From positions 1 through 64,000 of the forward strand of contig JAFLEF010000026.1 in the NCBI GenBank assembly GCA_017309115.1: a stretch of 64,000 nucleotides of DNA, given 5' to 3'. This document shows, one piece after another, positions 33,993-43,701 of this stretch; within the stretch, counting starts at the first letter, position 1; the number at the start of each line of letters is the position of its first letter. The stretch comes from Verrucomicrobiota bacterium. Lineage in GTDB: Bacteria > Verrucomicrobiota > Verrucomicrobiia > Limisphaerales > UBA9464. The position numbers and the translations under genes were made by a program. The notes under the pieces were generated by a model that worked only from the letters and a program-made list of their open reading frames with translations, ran no database searches and was not told the origin of the DNA.

Positions 33993-35426
33993 TTAGCCCT
34001 GGGGATGAACTCGAAGCGGTTGTCCGTCGGGTGCGAGCGCCGCCAAAAATCCGCCGGCCTTGGCCAGGGTCTCCTCGTATTCGGCGACGGGTTGGGAATC
34101 GGCCACGATCCCAGCGCCGACGTGGAACCAAGCCGTTCGGTCCTGCACCACCGCCGTTCGGATGGTGATGCTGAGCTGGCTTTCCCGGTTGAATCCCAAA
34201 TATCCGTGGCATCCGCAGTAGGGTCCGCGAGCGACGGGTTCCAGCTCATCAATGATCTCCATTGCCCTAATTTTGGGGGCTCCGGTGATGCTTCCGCCCG
34301 GAAAACAGGACGCCAGCGCATCGAGATGGGTAAGGTCCGGCCGCAGATGTCCTTCAATGGTCGAGACCAAATGCTGGACGTGTGCGAATCGTTCCAGGCG
34401 CATGAGATCGGGCACCCGGACCGAGCCGTACTCGCACACCCGACCAAGGTCATTGCGCAGCAGATCGGTGATCATGACCAGTTCGGCATTTTCCTTTTCG
34501 CTGTGCTGAAGCTCCCAGGCGAGTTGGGCGTCTCGGATGGGATCGGCGTCGCGGGGCCGGGTGCCTTTGATGGGCCGGGTGAGAATGTGATTTCCGCTCA
34601 GTCGCAGGAAGAGTTCCGGGGAAGTGGAGAGGAGTTGAAAATTGCCGCAGTCGTAGCGGGCGGAGAAAGGAGCCGGGGAGCGGGCGATGAGGCGCTCGAA
34701 GAATTCGGCCGCGCCAAAGGGCAGTTCCGTCTGCAGACGTTGGGCGAGGTTAACCTGATAGATGTCGCCGGCGCGGATGTAGGCTTGAGCGCGTTCGACG
34801 GCGGCCAGGAATTGAGCGCGGGACAGGGAGCTGTGGATGGGGCCTGGGAAAACATTTTTCCGCGATCGGGAAGGGATCGTGAATTCCTGCGATAAACGTT
34901 CACGCCACCAGTTCAATTGGCGGAGAAGTTCCGATTCGCGCCGGGCTCCCGAGGCATCCAGACCGGTCGCGACAATCCAGGTTTTCCCGAGCAGATGGTC
35001 AAAGACGACGAGACTGGGAAAGAACCCCACGTGGCAGTCGGGTACGTCCAGATCGTTGATGGCGCGTCGGGACAAGCGCGGTTCAACGAACTGTTTAAGG
35101 TCGTATCCCCAGTAGCCGAAGCAGCCGCCCAAGGGAAATGGGAAGTCCACTTCTTCGAGCAGTTCAAACCGGGCGAGGAGAGCCTCCAAATGTTGCCAGG
35201 GATTTCCGAATTGAGTCTGGCCGCGGCCTCGACCGACGCGAGTCACGCAGGCGGGCCCGGAGGACCGGAAGGTCAGCATGGGCCGGGCGGCCACCAGCGA
35301 GTAGCGGGCGCTCGGAACGTCGAAGGTACCGGTGCGGAGCAGGACGAGTCCGGGTTCCGAGCGGAGCGAAGCCGCCAGGGAATCCGGAGTGTGCAGAGTG
35401 GCCGTTGCTTCCACGACGACACGCAT
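33993..35426 (-). CDS. pabB: Aminodeoxychorismate synthase component I (PabB)
   Basis: 477 aa of the chorismate-utilising enzyme family. It converts chorismate, with a glutamine amidotransferase, to 4-amino-4-deoxychorismate for folate synthesis. The catalytic loop reads PIKGTRPRD with Lys287; PIKGT is typical of PabB, while anthranilate synthase has PIAGT. Other family segments: [64 protein letters not shown]. The start ATG 35426 matches the family length; the ORF extends upstream across the divergent pseudopilin gene. No pabA or pabC is adjacent. Confidence 0.9.
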   Translation of the reverse strand: MRVVVEATATLHTPDSLAASLRSEPGLVLLRTGTFDVPSARYSLVAARPMLTFRSSGPACVTRVGRGRGQTQFGNPWQHLEALLARFELLEEVDFPFPLGGCFGYWGYDLKQFVEPRLSRRAINDLDVPDCHVGFFPSLVVFDHLLGKTWIVATGLDASGARRESELLRQLNWWRERLSQEFTIPSRSRKNVFPGPIHSSLSRAQFLAAVERAQAYIRAGDIYQVNLAQRLQTELPFGAAEFFERLIARSPAPFSARYDCGNFQLLSTSPELFLRLSGNHILTRPIKGTRPRDADPIRDAQLAWELQHSEKENAELVMITDLLRNDLGRVCEYGSVRVPDLMRLERFAHVQHLVSTIEGHLRPDLTHLDALASCFPGGSITGAPKIRAMEIIDELEPVARGPYCGCHGYLGFNRESQLSITIRTAVVQDRTAWFHVGAGIVADSQPVAEYEETLAKAGGFLAALAPDGQPLRVHPQG

Positions 35427-35583
35427 CGAGGAACGAGCGTGGCAGACCAGGCGAAGTTTGGGAATGCTGGAGCTGGGGGATTGGCCGAATCGTGACGGTG
35501 CATTCCAGATAGGCTGCCGTGCCCCAGTGGCATGGCTGCGAACGTGGCGAGACGGCATTGTTTCTCGTCCACTTTCCACGACC

Positions 35584-36384
35584 ATGCGCCCTTCCTGTGC
35601 CTCCCGTTCCCGGCTTGCCTTCACGCTGATTGAGTTGCTCGTCGTGATTGCGATTATCGCCATTCTGGCGGGAATGCTTCTGCCCGCCCTGTCCAAGGCG
35701 AAGGCCAAGGCTACCCAGACTGCGTGTTTGAACAATCAGCGTCAGCTGGGGTTGGCGACGATTATGTACGTGCAGGAGTTCAAGATGTACCCCGGGGCTA
35801 TCGATGCCCGGCCGGGTCCAGGATATTTTTCCTACATCTGGGTGAACCGACTGTTTTCGCAGATGGGTACCAATCGAGCGGCATTCTGGTGTCCGGCAGG
35901 CAAGAGCATCTGGCGCTGGGACACCAATGTGAATCGCACGCTGAGGAATCAGTTGGAGTACATCGGCACTCCGGCGTTTCGCCTGGGCGCAGCCGCCTTC
36001 ACCTACGGCTACAATGACTGGGGATTGGCGGCTCCCGGGGCGAAGCCTCAATTGGGTTTGGGCGGTGATATTGGTCCGGGGTTCTCCGACGAGGTCCGGG
36101 AGGCGGCGGTGGTGGCACCGACGGAAATGATCATGTTGGCGGACTCCAAGACAGACACCAATTGGGACGGCAATATTGATCCCAAAGAGTCGGATCAGTG
36201 GCCGTCCAATCGGCACAACAAGCGAACGAATCTGCTGTTTGCCGATGGCCATGCGGAGAATGCCATCCGTCGGGAGGTGGTGAATCCGCGGAACAACGAG
36301 TGGCGCCGGCGCTGGAACAATGACAACCAACCGCATCTGGAGATTGGCAATTGGACGGGGGATTCGGGTTCGGGACGGGACTGA
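35584..36384 (+). CDS. Pseudopilin-like protein with H-X9-DG motif
   Basis: 266 aa. The start ATG 35584 gives leader [20 protein letters not shown] with the prepilin cleavage site before F13 or so. The C-terminal half has [16 protein letters not shown], the H-X9-DG processing-associated motif characteristic of this superphylum, and [16 protein letters not shown]. Role unknown; likely surface or periplasmic. Divergent from pabB across about 157 bp. Confidence 0.87.
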   Translation: MRPSCASRSRLAFTLIELLVVIAIIAILAGMLLPALSKAKAKATQTACLNNQRQLGLATIMYVQEFKMYPGAIDARPGPGYFSYIWVNRLFSQMGTNRAAFWCPAGKSIWRWDTNVNRTLRNQLEYIGTPAFRLGAAAFTYGYNDWGLAAPGAKPQLGLGGDIGPGFSDEVREAAVVAPTEMIMLADSKTDTNWDGNIDPKESDQWPSNRHNKRTNLLFADGHAENAIRREVVNPRNNEWRRRWNNDNQPHLEIGNWTGDSGSGRD

Positions 36385-36398
36385 CGCGGAACAGATTT

Positions 36399-36490
36399 GG
36401 TAGGGCAACGCTCTGTGGAGCCGGGCGTGGGTGGACTCCTGATGCGTGATTCGTCGGGACGCGAACGGCTCGGTGGAACCTAGCCCGACC
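36399..36490 (-). repeat. P1 palindromic element, inverted copy
   Basis: About 92 bp in the opposite orientation to the other copies: GGTAGGGCAACGCTCTGTGG at the left, GTGGACTCCTGATGCGTGAT and GTCGGGACGCGAACGGCTCG inside, and GGTGGAACCTAGCCCGACC at the right. It lies between the pseudopilin-like gene and comEC. Confidence 0.75.
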
Positions 36491-36572
36491 CAGAGGAAGC
36501 TGACGCCAAGTCCAAACTCCTCGCTAAACCTAGCGATGGGTGCTCGTTGGGTTACCCGGCAGACTTGTCGGG

Positions 36573-39020
36573 ATGGTCAGTAGGCGTCCCTGGATAATTC
36601 CTCTCGTGGGGTTGGTGGCTGGAATCCTTGGAGTAGAGGCGTTTCCCGCTTATGTCGGCCTCGGGGGGTGCGTGGTGGTGTTGGCATTGATGCGGGCGCG
36701 CTGGCGGCAGTGGAGTGCGTTGAGCCAGTTGATCGGTTGGGCCTTGGCGGGTGGGTTGTCCTGGTGGCTGGAGCTGACTCCGCTGAGTCCGGAGGACCTG
36801 CGACTGGAGTGGTCGGGAGCGCCTCGGTTGGTGGAAGTGGAGGGGACCATTCGGGGGGATCCAGAGTTGCGTCAGACGGTCGGAGTCACCCGGAACCCTT
36901 GGCGGACCGTAGCGGTGGTGCGCGTTCGTTCCTGGCGGGAGCCGGGGGGAGCGTGGGCTCCCGCCTGGGGAAACATTCTGACCCAAACCCGCGGAACGTT
37001 GCCGGTGGGTGGTTTTTCTGGGGCGTCGGTGCGGATTCATGGACTGGCTCGAGTCCCGCCTGAGGCGGAGGTTCCGGGGTTGTTCGATTACCGCCGTCAT
37101 TTGCGCTATCGGGGAATTCATTTCCTGCTGGAAGCAGACTCCGGGGGTGACTGGTGGATTGATCCCTCGCCGCGGACCCGTCCCTGGAGCGCCTGGTTTG
37201 TGCCTTGGGCGCAGCGGGCGTTGGCGGAGGGATTGCCGGACTCGGAGTCCACCCGACTGCTGTGGGCCATGACCCTGGGATGGCGCACGGCCCTCACGGA
37301 GGACGTGAGTCGAAGCTTCGTGGAATCTGGAACGATGCATGTCTTCGCGATCAGCGGACTGCACATCGCACTGTTGGCTGGGGTGATGGTGGCGATGCTG
37401 CGGCTGTGCCGAGTGGACCGGTCGATTGCGGGCGCGGTAGTGGTGCCGGCGTTGTGGTTTTACGTGGCGGCGACGGGATGGCAGCCGTCCGCGGTGCGTT
37501 CGGCGGTGATGACCACGGTAGTGGTGGGAAGTTGGATGCTCCGCCGGCCGGGCGACGGGCTGAATTCACTGGCTTTGGCGGCGGTGATCATTTTGGTGGC
37601 GGATCCGGGCCAATTGTTTCAACCCGGCTTTCAGTTGTCGTTCGCTGCGGTGGCCGGGCTGATCTGGGGTGCCGAAGGTTGGATTCGTCGTCTGGATCCC
37701 TCGCGATGGCTTCCGGACGATCCGTTTCTGCCCCCGGAACTTCAGGCGCGTTGGCGGGAACCGGTGCGGGATGTTCTCCGCGCCTTGGGGCAATCCCTGG
37801 GAATTTCCCTGGCGGCGTTGGTCGCGACCTTGCCCTGGGTCATTCACCACTTCCATCTGTTCAGTCCAGTGGGCGTGTTGGCCAACGTGGTGGTCGTTCC
37901 GTTATCCGGAGCGGCGTTGGCGGCCAATGTGGGGGCCCTGTTGACCTATCCGCTGTGGCCGGGGTTGGCTGGTTGGTTCAATGCCAGTGCCTGGGTGTGG
38001 ATGACCGGGATGACGTTCTTCAGTCGTTGGTTTGCCGGATGGCCAGGCGCGGTCTGGTCGGTCGCGAGTCCGCCGTGGTATTGGTGGGTGTTGTATTATG
38101 GGGTGATTTTGGCCCTGGGAAATCGCTGGCTCGTGCTGGGATGGAACCGTGGGTGCATTGGGGGTGGCGTAGCGGTGGCCATCCTGGTTACCGGGGGAAT
38201 TTGGAGTCATTCCGGCACCGAAATTACCGTCCTTCCCGGAGGAACGGTGGTCGTAGATGGATGCGGCTGGAGCGAAGACCTGATTCTTAATGCGGGCCCG
38301 GTTCGAAGCGCTGACCGGGTGCTCCTGCCGTGGTTGCGGAGTCAGGGGTGGAATCGCATCCCGCGTTTGGCGCTGATCCAGGCCGATGCGGCTCATGTGG
38401 GCGGCGCGGGGCTTTTGCTGGAGCGTTGGCGGCCGGATCGGCTCGTCACCGGGTCCTTGCGTCAGCGTTCGCCGATCTTCCGGAAGGTGGTCGAACAGGC
38501 CCGGGCGGCGGGAGTTCCCGTGACTGAGGTCGGGGCGGGGGACCGGATTGGAACTTGGACGGTGGTGAGCCCGCGAGCGACCGATCGTTTTACGACGGCG
38601 GCGGACAATGCCCAGGTCTGGGTCGGGGAACTGGAATCCGTCCGGATTTTGGTGCTGCCCGACCTGGGCCCTGAGGTCCGCCAGCGACTCTGGGAACGTT
38701 GGCCGGCGGAACTAGATTCGGTGGACGTGGTACTGGCGGAGGTTTCGGAGGCCAACGAGGTCAGTTGGCAGTCTTGGCGCGAACGACTTCAGCCGAAGTT
38801 CAGCTGGGTGACTCGAGTGGGGGAGCACGCCCAACGAATTCCCGTGGAGAAGACTCGTTCCTGGCCTCGGCTGGATTCGGAGGCGGTGGGTACCGAGGTG
38901 GTCAGTATTCGGCTCCGGGAGGGCGAGATCCGGGTGGATCTGCGGGACGGGACGCGGCGAACGTGGCCGTCGGATCGCTCGGGATTTACCCGGATTGCGG
39001 GGAAGGGAGGCAGGCCATGA
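36573..39020 (+). CDS. ComEC/Rec2-family DNA-uptake channel protein
   Basis: 815 aa. An N-terminal membrane region and an OB-like DUF4131 segment (about 75-215; VEVEGTIRGDPELRQTVGV) precede the competence core (about 235-500): MHVFAISGLHIALLAGVMVA is the hallmark, followed by GWQPSAVRSAVMT and FQLSFAAVAGLIWGAEGW. The C-terminal beta-lactamase-like domain (about 555-800) is present but degenerate: the expected SHxDxDHxGG metal motif reads IQADAAHVGG near 602-611, lacking the first His and second Asp. ComEC transports single-stranded DNA across the inner membrane. The start ATG 36573 was preferred; a GTG at 36540 would add 11 residues. Confidence 0.88.
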   Translation: MVSRRPWIIPLVGLVAGILGVEAFPAYVGLGGCVVVLALMRARWRQWSALSQLIGWALAGGLSWWLELTPLSPEDLRLEWSGAPRLVEVEGTIRGDPELRQTVGVTRNPWRTVAVVRVRSWREPGGAWAPAWGNILTQTRGTLPVGGFSGASVRIHGLARVPPEAEVPGLFDYRRHLRYRGIHFLLEADSGGDWWIDPSPRTRPWSAWFVPWAQRALAEGLPDSESTRLLWAMTLGWRTALTEDVSRSFVESGTMHVFAISGLHIALLAGVMVAMLRLCRVDRSIAGAVVVPALWFYVAATGWQPSAVRSAVMTTVVVGSWMLRRPGDGLNSLALAAVIILVADPGQLFQPGFQLSFAAVAGLIWGAEGWIRRLDPSRWLPDDPFLPPELQARWREPVRDVLRALGQSLGISLAALVATLPWVIHHFHLFSPVGVLANVVVVPLSGAALAANVGALLTYPLWPGLAGWFNASAWVWMTGMTFFSRWFAGWPGAVWSVASPPWYWWVLYYGVILALGNRWLVLGWNRGCIGGGVAVAILVTGGIWSHSGTEITVLPGGTVVVDGCGWSEDLILNAGPVRSADRVLLPWLRSQGWNRIPRLALIQADAAHVGGAGLLLERWRPDRLVTGSLRQRSPIFRKVVEQARAAGVPVTEVGAGDRIGTWTVVSPRATDRFTTAADNAQVWVGELESVRILVLPDLGPEVRQRLWERWPAELDSVDVVLAEVSEANEVSWQSWRERLQPKFSWVTRVGEHAQRIPVEKTRSWPRLDSEAVGTEVVSIRLREGEIRVDLRDGTRRTWPSDRSGFTRIAGKGGRP

Positions 39021-39066
39021 GACAACGAAGTCTCGGATCCAACCATGGTTTATCAGCCGAGCAGCA

Positions 39067-39666
39067 TCACTGGGGAAGAACGCCCTTCTTCTCTAGTTTG
39101 AACATCTTCGGAGCGATGACGGCCTGGCAGTAGGGCTGATTGGGGTTCTTCTTGAAGTAATCCTGATGGTAATCCTCGGCCGGGTAGAATTTGGTCAGGG
39201 GCACAATCTCCGTGGTGATCTTGCCCTGGAATTGGGAGGCGTTGGCCAGTTCCTTGGACCGCAGGGCGGCGGCGTGCTGTTCCGGGGAGGAGTAAAAGAT
39301 AACGCTCCGGTACTGGGTCCCGCGGTCGGCTCCCTGGCGGTTGAGGGTGGTGGGATCGTGGGCTTGCCAGAAGACGTCGAGCAGCTTCTCGAACGAGATG
39401 ACCTCGGGATCGAACTCGATCTGGATCACCTCGGCATGACCCGTCTCGCCGGTGCAGATCTCCTTGTACGTGGGGTTTTGAGTCTGGCCCCCGGCGTAAC
39501 CACTGACGACGCGGTGGACGCCGGGGATTTTTTCAAAGACCGCCTCGGTGCACCAGAAACACCCGCCACCCACGGTGGCGACTTCGCGTTTGGCCGGGGT
39601 TTGCGCCTGGGATAGGCAGAATCCCAACAGGGCCCACAGGCCGAGAGCGAGGAAGCGATTCGACAT
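39067..39666 (-). CDS. msrA: Exported peptide-methionine (S)-S-oxide reductase
   Basis: 199 aa. An N-terminal signal segment (FLALGLWALLGFCLSQAQ) precedes the MsrA domain with catalytic GGGCFWCTEAVFEKIPGV (Cys36), GYAGGQTQNPTYKEICTG and GHAEVIQIEFDP. It reduces S-methionine sulfoxide in proteins, here probably in the periplasm. Convergent with comEC across about 45 bp. Confidence 0.92.
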   Translation of the reverse strand: MSNRFLALGLWALLGFCLSQAQTPAKREVATVGGGCFWCTEAVFEKIPGVHRVVSGYAGGQTQNPTYKEICTGETGHAEVIQIEFDPEVISFEKLLDVFWQAHDPTTLNRQGADRGTQYRSVIFYSSPEQHAAALRSKELANASQFQGKITTEIVPLTKFYPAEDYHQDYFKKNPNQPYCQAVIAPKMFKLEKKGVLPQ

Positions 39667-39675
39667 AGTGTTTAA

Positions 39676-40365
39676 TTATTCGCGGGACCGGGCCAGCATG
39701 ATCAGGCGGAGCACTTCCAGTACGGCCGAAATCATGGCGGCGACGTAGGTCAGGGCGGCGGCTCCCAGCATCTTACTCACGCCCCCGGCTTCGCGAGGAT
39801 CGATGATGCCCAACCGGAGCAACTGGTCCTTCGCCCGGGCGGAGGCGTCGTATTCCACTGGGAGCGTAACGATTTGGAAGAACGCAATCAGCGCGTAACA
39901 GCCCACCCCGATCCAGAGCAGCGTGGTGGAAAAGGCTCCCAGCACTCCGCCCAAGAAAATTCCGCCCAGGATCAGGAACATAGCCATGTTGGTGGCGATT
40001 CCGGTGACTGGAACCAAGGCCATCCGCAGTCCGAGCGGGCCGTAGGCGGCTTTGTGTTGTAGGGCATGGCCAACTTCGTGGGCGGCCACGCTGACGGACG
40101 CGACGCTGTTGCCGTGAAAGATGTCGTGCGACAGGAAAACGGCTCGCTTGGTCGGGTCGTAGTGGTCGGACAAGGTTCCTTCGACTTCGTAGATCTCGAC
40201 GTTGGGCAGTCCATTTCGGTCCAGGATCTCGCGGGCCGTTTGCGCTCCCGTGAAACCGCGGACGGTTCCAACCTGGGAAAAGCGGGCGTAGTTCGACCGG
40301 AGTTTGAACTGAGCCCAGAGCGCGATCAGCATGGCTGGGATCATCAAGAGCCAGCCCGATGACAT
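39676..40365 (-). CDS. YugP-type membrane zinc metallopeptidase
   Basis: 229 aa with three to four membrane helices. Zinc motif HEVGH at residues 96-100 within ASVSVAAHEVGHALQHKAAY; VFLSHDIFHGNSVAS precedes and a late LPVEYDASARAKDQLLRLG matches the YugP/DUF2265 family. The start ATG 40365 was chosen because AAGGA lies about nine bases upstream; ATGs at 40374 and 40392 are alternatives. The substrate is unknown. It lies 9 nt upstream of msrA on the same strand and may be co-transcribed. Confidence 0.85.
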   Translation of the reverse strand: MSSGWLLMIPAMLIALWAQFKLRSNYARFSQVGTVRGFTGAQTAREILDRNGLPNVEIYEVEGTLSDHYDPTKRAVFLSHDIFHGNSVASVSVAAHEVGHALQHKAAYGPLGLRMALVPVTGIATNMAMFLILGGIFLGGVLGAFSTTLLWIGVGCYALIAFFQIVTLPVEYDASARAKDQLLRLGIIDPREAGGVSKMLGAAALTYVAAMISAVLEVLRLIMLARSRE

Positions 40366-40748
40366 GAGGGACATTCCTTCGTTAGGGTGCATGTGTTGGG
40401 ATCGCTGAGGGTTGCTCGGCGAACAGTGGAATTCTTAATGCGAGACCCTGGGAGTAGCAATTCGACGGTCGCAGATTTGATTCCAGTCTAGTCGAACAGA
40501 GTGACCAGGATTCGGGCGGCGGACGGGCCAACTCCAGTCGGGATTGCTTGAGAGCCAATCGTGGGTCCCGGCCCACGGTGGGGAGGCTTCTGCCGCGAGC
40601 CGATGCCCTGAAGACAGGATCTTTCTGAGTTTTCGGACAGGCGCTAAGTTTGGCACAGACGAAGGAGGGGTGATCATGCTAAGGTCTCCCCAATCCGGGG
40701 GGTAATCCCGGTTCGGGCTCGTCCCGGTGTCGGTTTCAGCCAGTGCTC
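40366..40748. other. Divergent intergenic region
   Basis: 383 bp between the YugP-type peptidase and the kinase genes. No gene or RNA was recognised. Short GC-rich palindromes occur (GGTCCCGGCCCACGGTGG near 40563; CCCCAATCCGGGGG near 40690). An ECF sigma factor gene, often upstream of such kinases, is absent. Confidence 0.5.
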
Positions 40749-43454
40749 ATGAATGCTTCGCGGGAAGATGCTTTGTTCGCCCTGCTCCTGGAAATGCCAG
40801 CAGAGCGGCGTTCGGCGTTCCTCGAAGCGACGTGCCAAGGAGATGCGGCCTTGCGCCAACGACTGGAATCGCGAATGCAGGGCCGGCCGCCTTCGGACAC
40901 TGAACTAGACCCGCCCACGGAGATGGGGCAGTCCCCGGTGGCGATGCCGTTTCCGATCGAAACTCCCGATGAGGCGATTGGCCTGACGGTGGGGCGGTAC
41001 AAGCTTCGGGAGAAACTGGGGGAGGGTGGCTGCGGGGTGGTGTATGTCGCGGAACAGACCGAACCCGTTCGCCGGCGGGTTGCCTTGAAGGTGATCAAGC
41101 TGGGGATGGACACCAAGCAGGTGGTGGCCCGGTTTGAGGCGGAGCGCCAGGCGTTGGCGATGATGGATCATCCCAACATCGCCCGGGTCCTGGACGCCGG
41201 GACGACCGATACGGGACGGCCGTATTTCGTCATGGAATTGGTCCGGGGGAATCGGATCACGGATTATTGCGATGACGCCGAGTTGTCGGCCCGGGAGCGA
41301 TTGGATTTGTTCGTCAAAGTCTGCCAGGCGATTCAGCACGCGCACCAGAAGGGTATCATCCACCGGGACATCAAGCCGTCGAACATCCTGGTCACTCTCC
41401 ATGACGGTGTGCCCGTGCCGAAAGTCATCGATTTCGGCATTGCCAAGGCCACCGAGGGCAAACTGACCGAGAACACGGTCTACACTCAGCTCCACCAGTT
41501 CATTGGCACACCGGCCTATATGTCGCCGGAACAGGCCGAGATGAGCGGATTGGACATCGATACCCGCAGTGACATCTACAGCTTGGGCGTACTGCTGTAT
41601 GAGCTGTTGACCGGCAAGACCCCATTCGATGCCAAGGAACTGATGGCGTCCGGGCTCGATGAAATGCGGAAGACCATCCGCGAACGCGAGCCCTCCCGGC
41701 CCAGTACTCGTCTGGCGACGCTTCAGGGCGAGGATCTGACGACCACGGCCAAGCGCCGGTCCGTGGACACGACGGGGTTAGCCCATTTGTTGGAGGGCGA
41801 TCTGGACTGGATCGTCATGAAGTGTCTGGAGAAGGACCGGACCCGGCGTTACGAGACGGCCAATGCTTTGGCGGCGGATATTCTTCGGCATTTGTCGAAT
41901 GAGCCCGTGACCGCGCGTCCGGCGAGTACGCTGTACAAATTCCAGAAGGCCTTTCGGCGGAACAAGCTGGTGTTTGGAGCAGCGGCGGCGGTGGTGTTGG
42001 CGCTGGTGGTGGGGATTGTGGTGAGCACCTGGCAGGCGGTGGTCGCCAACCAGGCTCGGGAGGCGGAATCGGAACAACGTATGGCGGCGGAAAGCGCCCA
42101 GAAACTGGCCGAAGCCGAGCGGACCCGGGCGGATGAGAATGCCGCTAAGGCGACCAAGAGTGAGTTGCAGGCCCTCGCGGAAGCTCGCCGCAGCAGTCAG
42201 GTGGCCACCTTGCTCAAAGACATGTTGACGACAGCAGGGCCGTCACTGGCGCAGGGACGTGACTCCACCTTATTGAAGGAGATTCTGACCAACACGGCCA
42301 GCCGATTGGATCGCGAAATGGCAGATCAACCGGAAGTGGAGGCTGACATGCGGTTGGTTGTGGGGAAGGCGTTCCGCGATACAGGTGATTTCGCCACCTC
42401 GAAGGCGATGAATCAAAGGGCGCTCGATTTGCGCCGCCGTGTGTTGGGCGAACGCAACCCTGCCGTGGCGGAAGCATTGAATGAACTCGCCAAGTCGACG
42501 TACCTGCTCGGCAATCTGGTCGAAGCCGAACAACTTCAGCGGGAGGCTTTGTCGATCACCGAGGAACGAAAGATTCAGGATCTGACCTTGGCCAACATGT
42601 ACAACGATTTGGCCATCCTTCTCCGCGACGGCGGGAAACTGTTGGAAGCCAAAGACGCGTATCGCGCCTCCCTGGAGATCAAGGAGAAGGTGATTACGAC
42701 GAAAGACGAGAAGATGGCAGATGCCCATCTGAACATGTCGTTGCTGTTGCTGGATACGCAGGAGTTTGCCCAGGGTGAAACCGAGGCCACGATCGCCCTC
42801 AAGGGTTATCAGCAATTGTACGGGGACACGCATCCCAAGGTGGGAATGGCCCAACACAATCAGGCCAAGCTCATGCGGGAGGGCGGAAAGCTCGACCAGG
42901 CGGCCGAACGGATTGCCGCTGCCATCACCACCTATCGGGCGCTCTATCCGGGCGGCCATTTGTACCAAGCGGAGGCGCTGGACGACTGGGGACAGATTCT
43001 TCAGCGCCAGAATCAGCGGGGACCCAGCGAGGAGAAGTTCCGGGAGTCACTGGAGATGACGCGCCGCTTGCACGGCAACGATCATCCCCAGGCGCTGCTG
43101 ACCATGAGGCATCTGGCCCTATTGAAGGCCCAGTCGCCACCCGATCCGGAGGCAGATATGCTGATCCGCGAGGCCACGGAGATGGCTCGTAAGAAGTTTC
43201 AAAAACAACCGGCCAAGCTGGCCGACTGTTTGGATGATTTTGGGGAATATCTGGCTCGGACCGGCCGCTTGGAGGAGGCCGAGCAGATTCTATTGGAAGC
43301 CCACAAGCTATCGGTCGCGGGCGCCCGGCAATCCTGGGATCTGAAGGCCTCGGCGCAGCGTCTGAATGGGCTTTACCTGAAACTCGGCAAACCCCAGGAA
43401 GCCAAGAAGTGGGCGGATGAAGTGACGCGGATCTCGGTGGTGGAGGGGCGATGA
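40749..43454 (+). CDS. Membrane Ser/Thr protein kinase with TPR sensor region
   Basis: 901 aa. The Hanks-type kinase domain (about 80-360) has the glycine loop GEGGCGVVY at 91-99, Lys114 in VALKVIK, HRDIKPSN with Asp207, DFG at 228 and GTPAYMSPEQ. One membrane helix lies at about 407-427 (FGAAAAVVLALVVGIVVSTW). A coiled coil (430-490) and a C-terminal TPR array (about 540-890; VAEALNELAKSTYLLGNLVE) follow. This layout, cytoplasmic kinase with an outside TPR region, is common in Planctomycetes and Verrucomicrobia. ATG 40749 was chosen over GTG 40743. Targets are unknown. A heptamer array starts 10 nt after the stop. Confidence 0.93.
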   Translation: MNASREDALFALLLEMPAERRSAFLEATCQGDAALRQRLESRMQGRPPSDTELDPPTEMGQSPVAMPFPIETPDEAIGLTVGRYKLREKLGEGGCGVVYVAEQTEPVRRRVALKVIKLGMDTKQVVARFEAERQALAMMDHPNIARVLDAGTTDTGRPYFVMELVRGNRITDYCDDAELSARERLDLFVKVCQAIQHAHQKGIIHRDIKPSNILVTLHDGVPVPKVIDFGIAKATEGKLTENTVYTQLHQFIGTPAYMSPEQAEMSGLDIDTRSDIYSLGVLLYELLTGKTPFDAKELMASGLDEMRKTIREREPSRPSTRLATLQGEDLTTTAKRRSVDTTGLAHLLEGDLDWIVMKCLEKDRTRRYETANALAADILRHLSNEPVTARPASTLYKFQKAFRRNKLVFGAAAAVVLALVVGIVVSTWQAVVANQAREAESEQRMAAESAQKLAEAERTRADENAAKATKSELQALAEARRSSQVATLLKDMLTTAGPSLAQGRDSTLLKEILTNTASRLDREMADQPEVEADMRLVVGKAFRDTGDFATSKAMNQRALDLRRRVLGERNPAVAEALNELAKSTYLLGNLVEAEQLQREALSITEERKIQDLTLANMYNDLAILLRDGGKLLEAKDAYRASLEIKEKVITTKDEKMADAHLNMSLLLLDTQEFAQGETEATIALKGYQQLYGDTHPKVGMAQHNQAKLMREGGKLDQAAERIAAAITTYRALYPGGHLYQAEALDDWGQILQRQNQRGPSEEKFRESLEMTRRLHGNDHPQALLTMRHLALLKAQSPPDPEADMLIREATEMARKKFQKQPAKLADCLDDFGEYLARTGRLEEAEQILLEAHKLSVAGARQSWDLKASAQRLNGLYLKLGKPQEAKKWADEVTRISVVEGR

Positions 43455-43464
43455 GGGGGGACCT

Positions 43465-43548
43465 AGCTGAGAGCTGAGGGCTGAGAGCGGAGAGAAAAAG
43501 CATCGGTAGGGCGACGCTCTGCGGAGCCGCTCGTCCGTTGGTGGACCC
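43465..43548. repeat. GAGAGCT heptamers and partial P1
   Basis: Degenerate GAGAGCT heptamers at 43465-43495 are followed by a left-half P1 fragment (GGTAGGGCGACGCTCTGCGG) at 43505-43548. The remaining gap to 43701 shows no gene; CTCTCAGCTGGTTTGTAG near 43573 is a further repeat piece. Confidence 0.7.
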
Positions 43549-43701
43549 AGGCACAACCGTCCGGCTTTGGTACCTCTCAGCTGGTTTGTAGATGCGGTTG
43601 GCCACAGGATTTCACTGTCCCGTTGACGAACTAAGCGGCATCCCTAGGTTTCACTCTTACTGTACGGATTTGTTCCGGCAGTTTCGCCCGTCCCCACTCC
43701 G

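Noticed and set aside
40600-40700. TTTGGCACAGACGAAGGAGG as a sigma-54 promoter
   Set aside because: The -24-like TGGCAC is present but no TGC element follows at the right distance.
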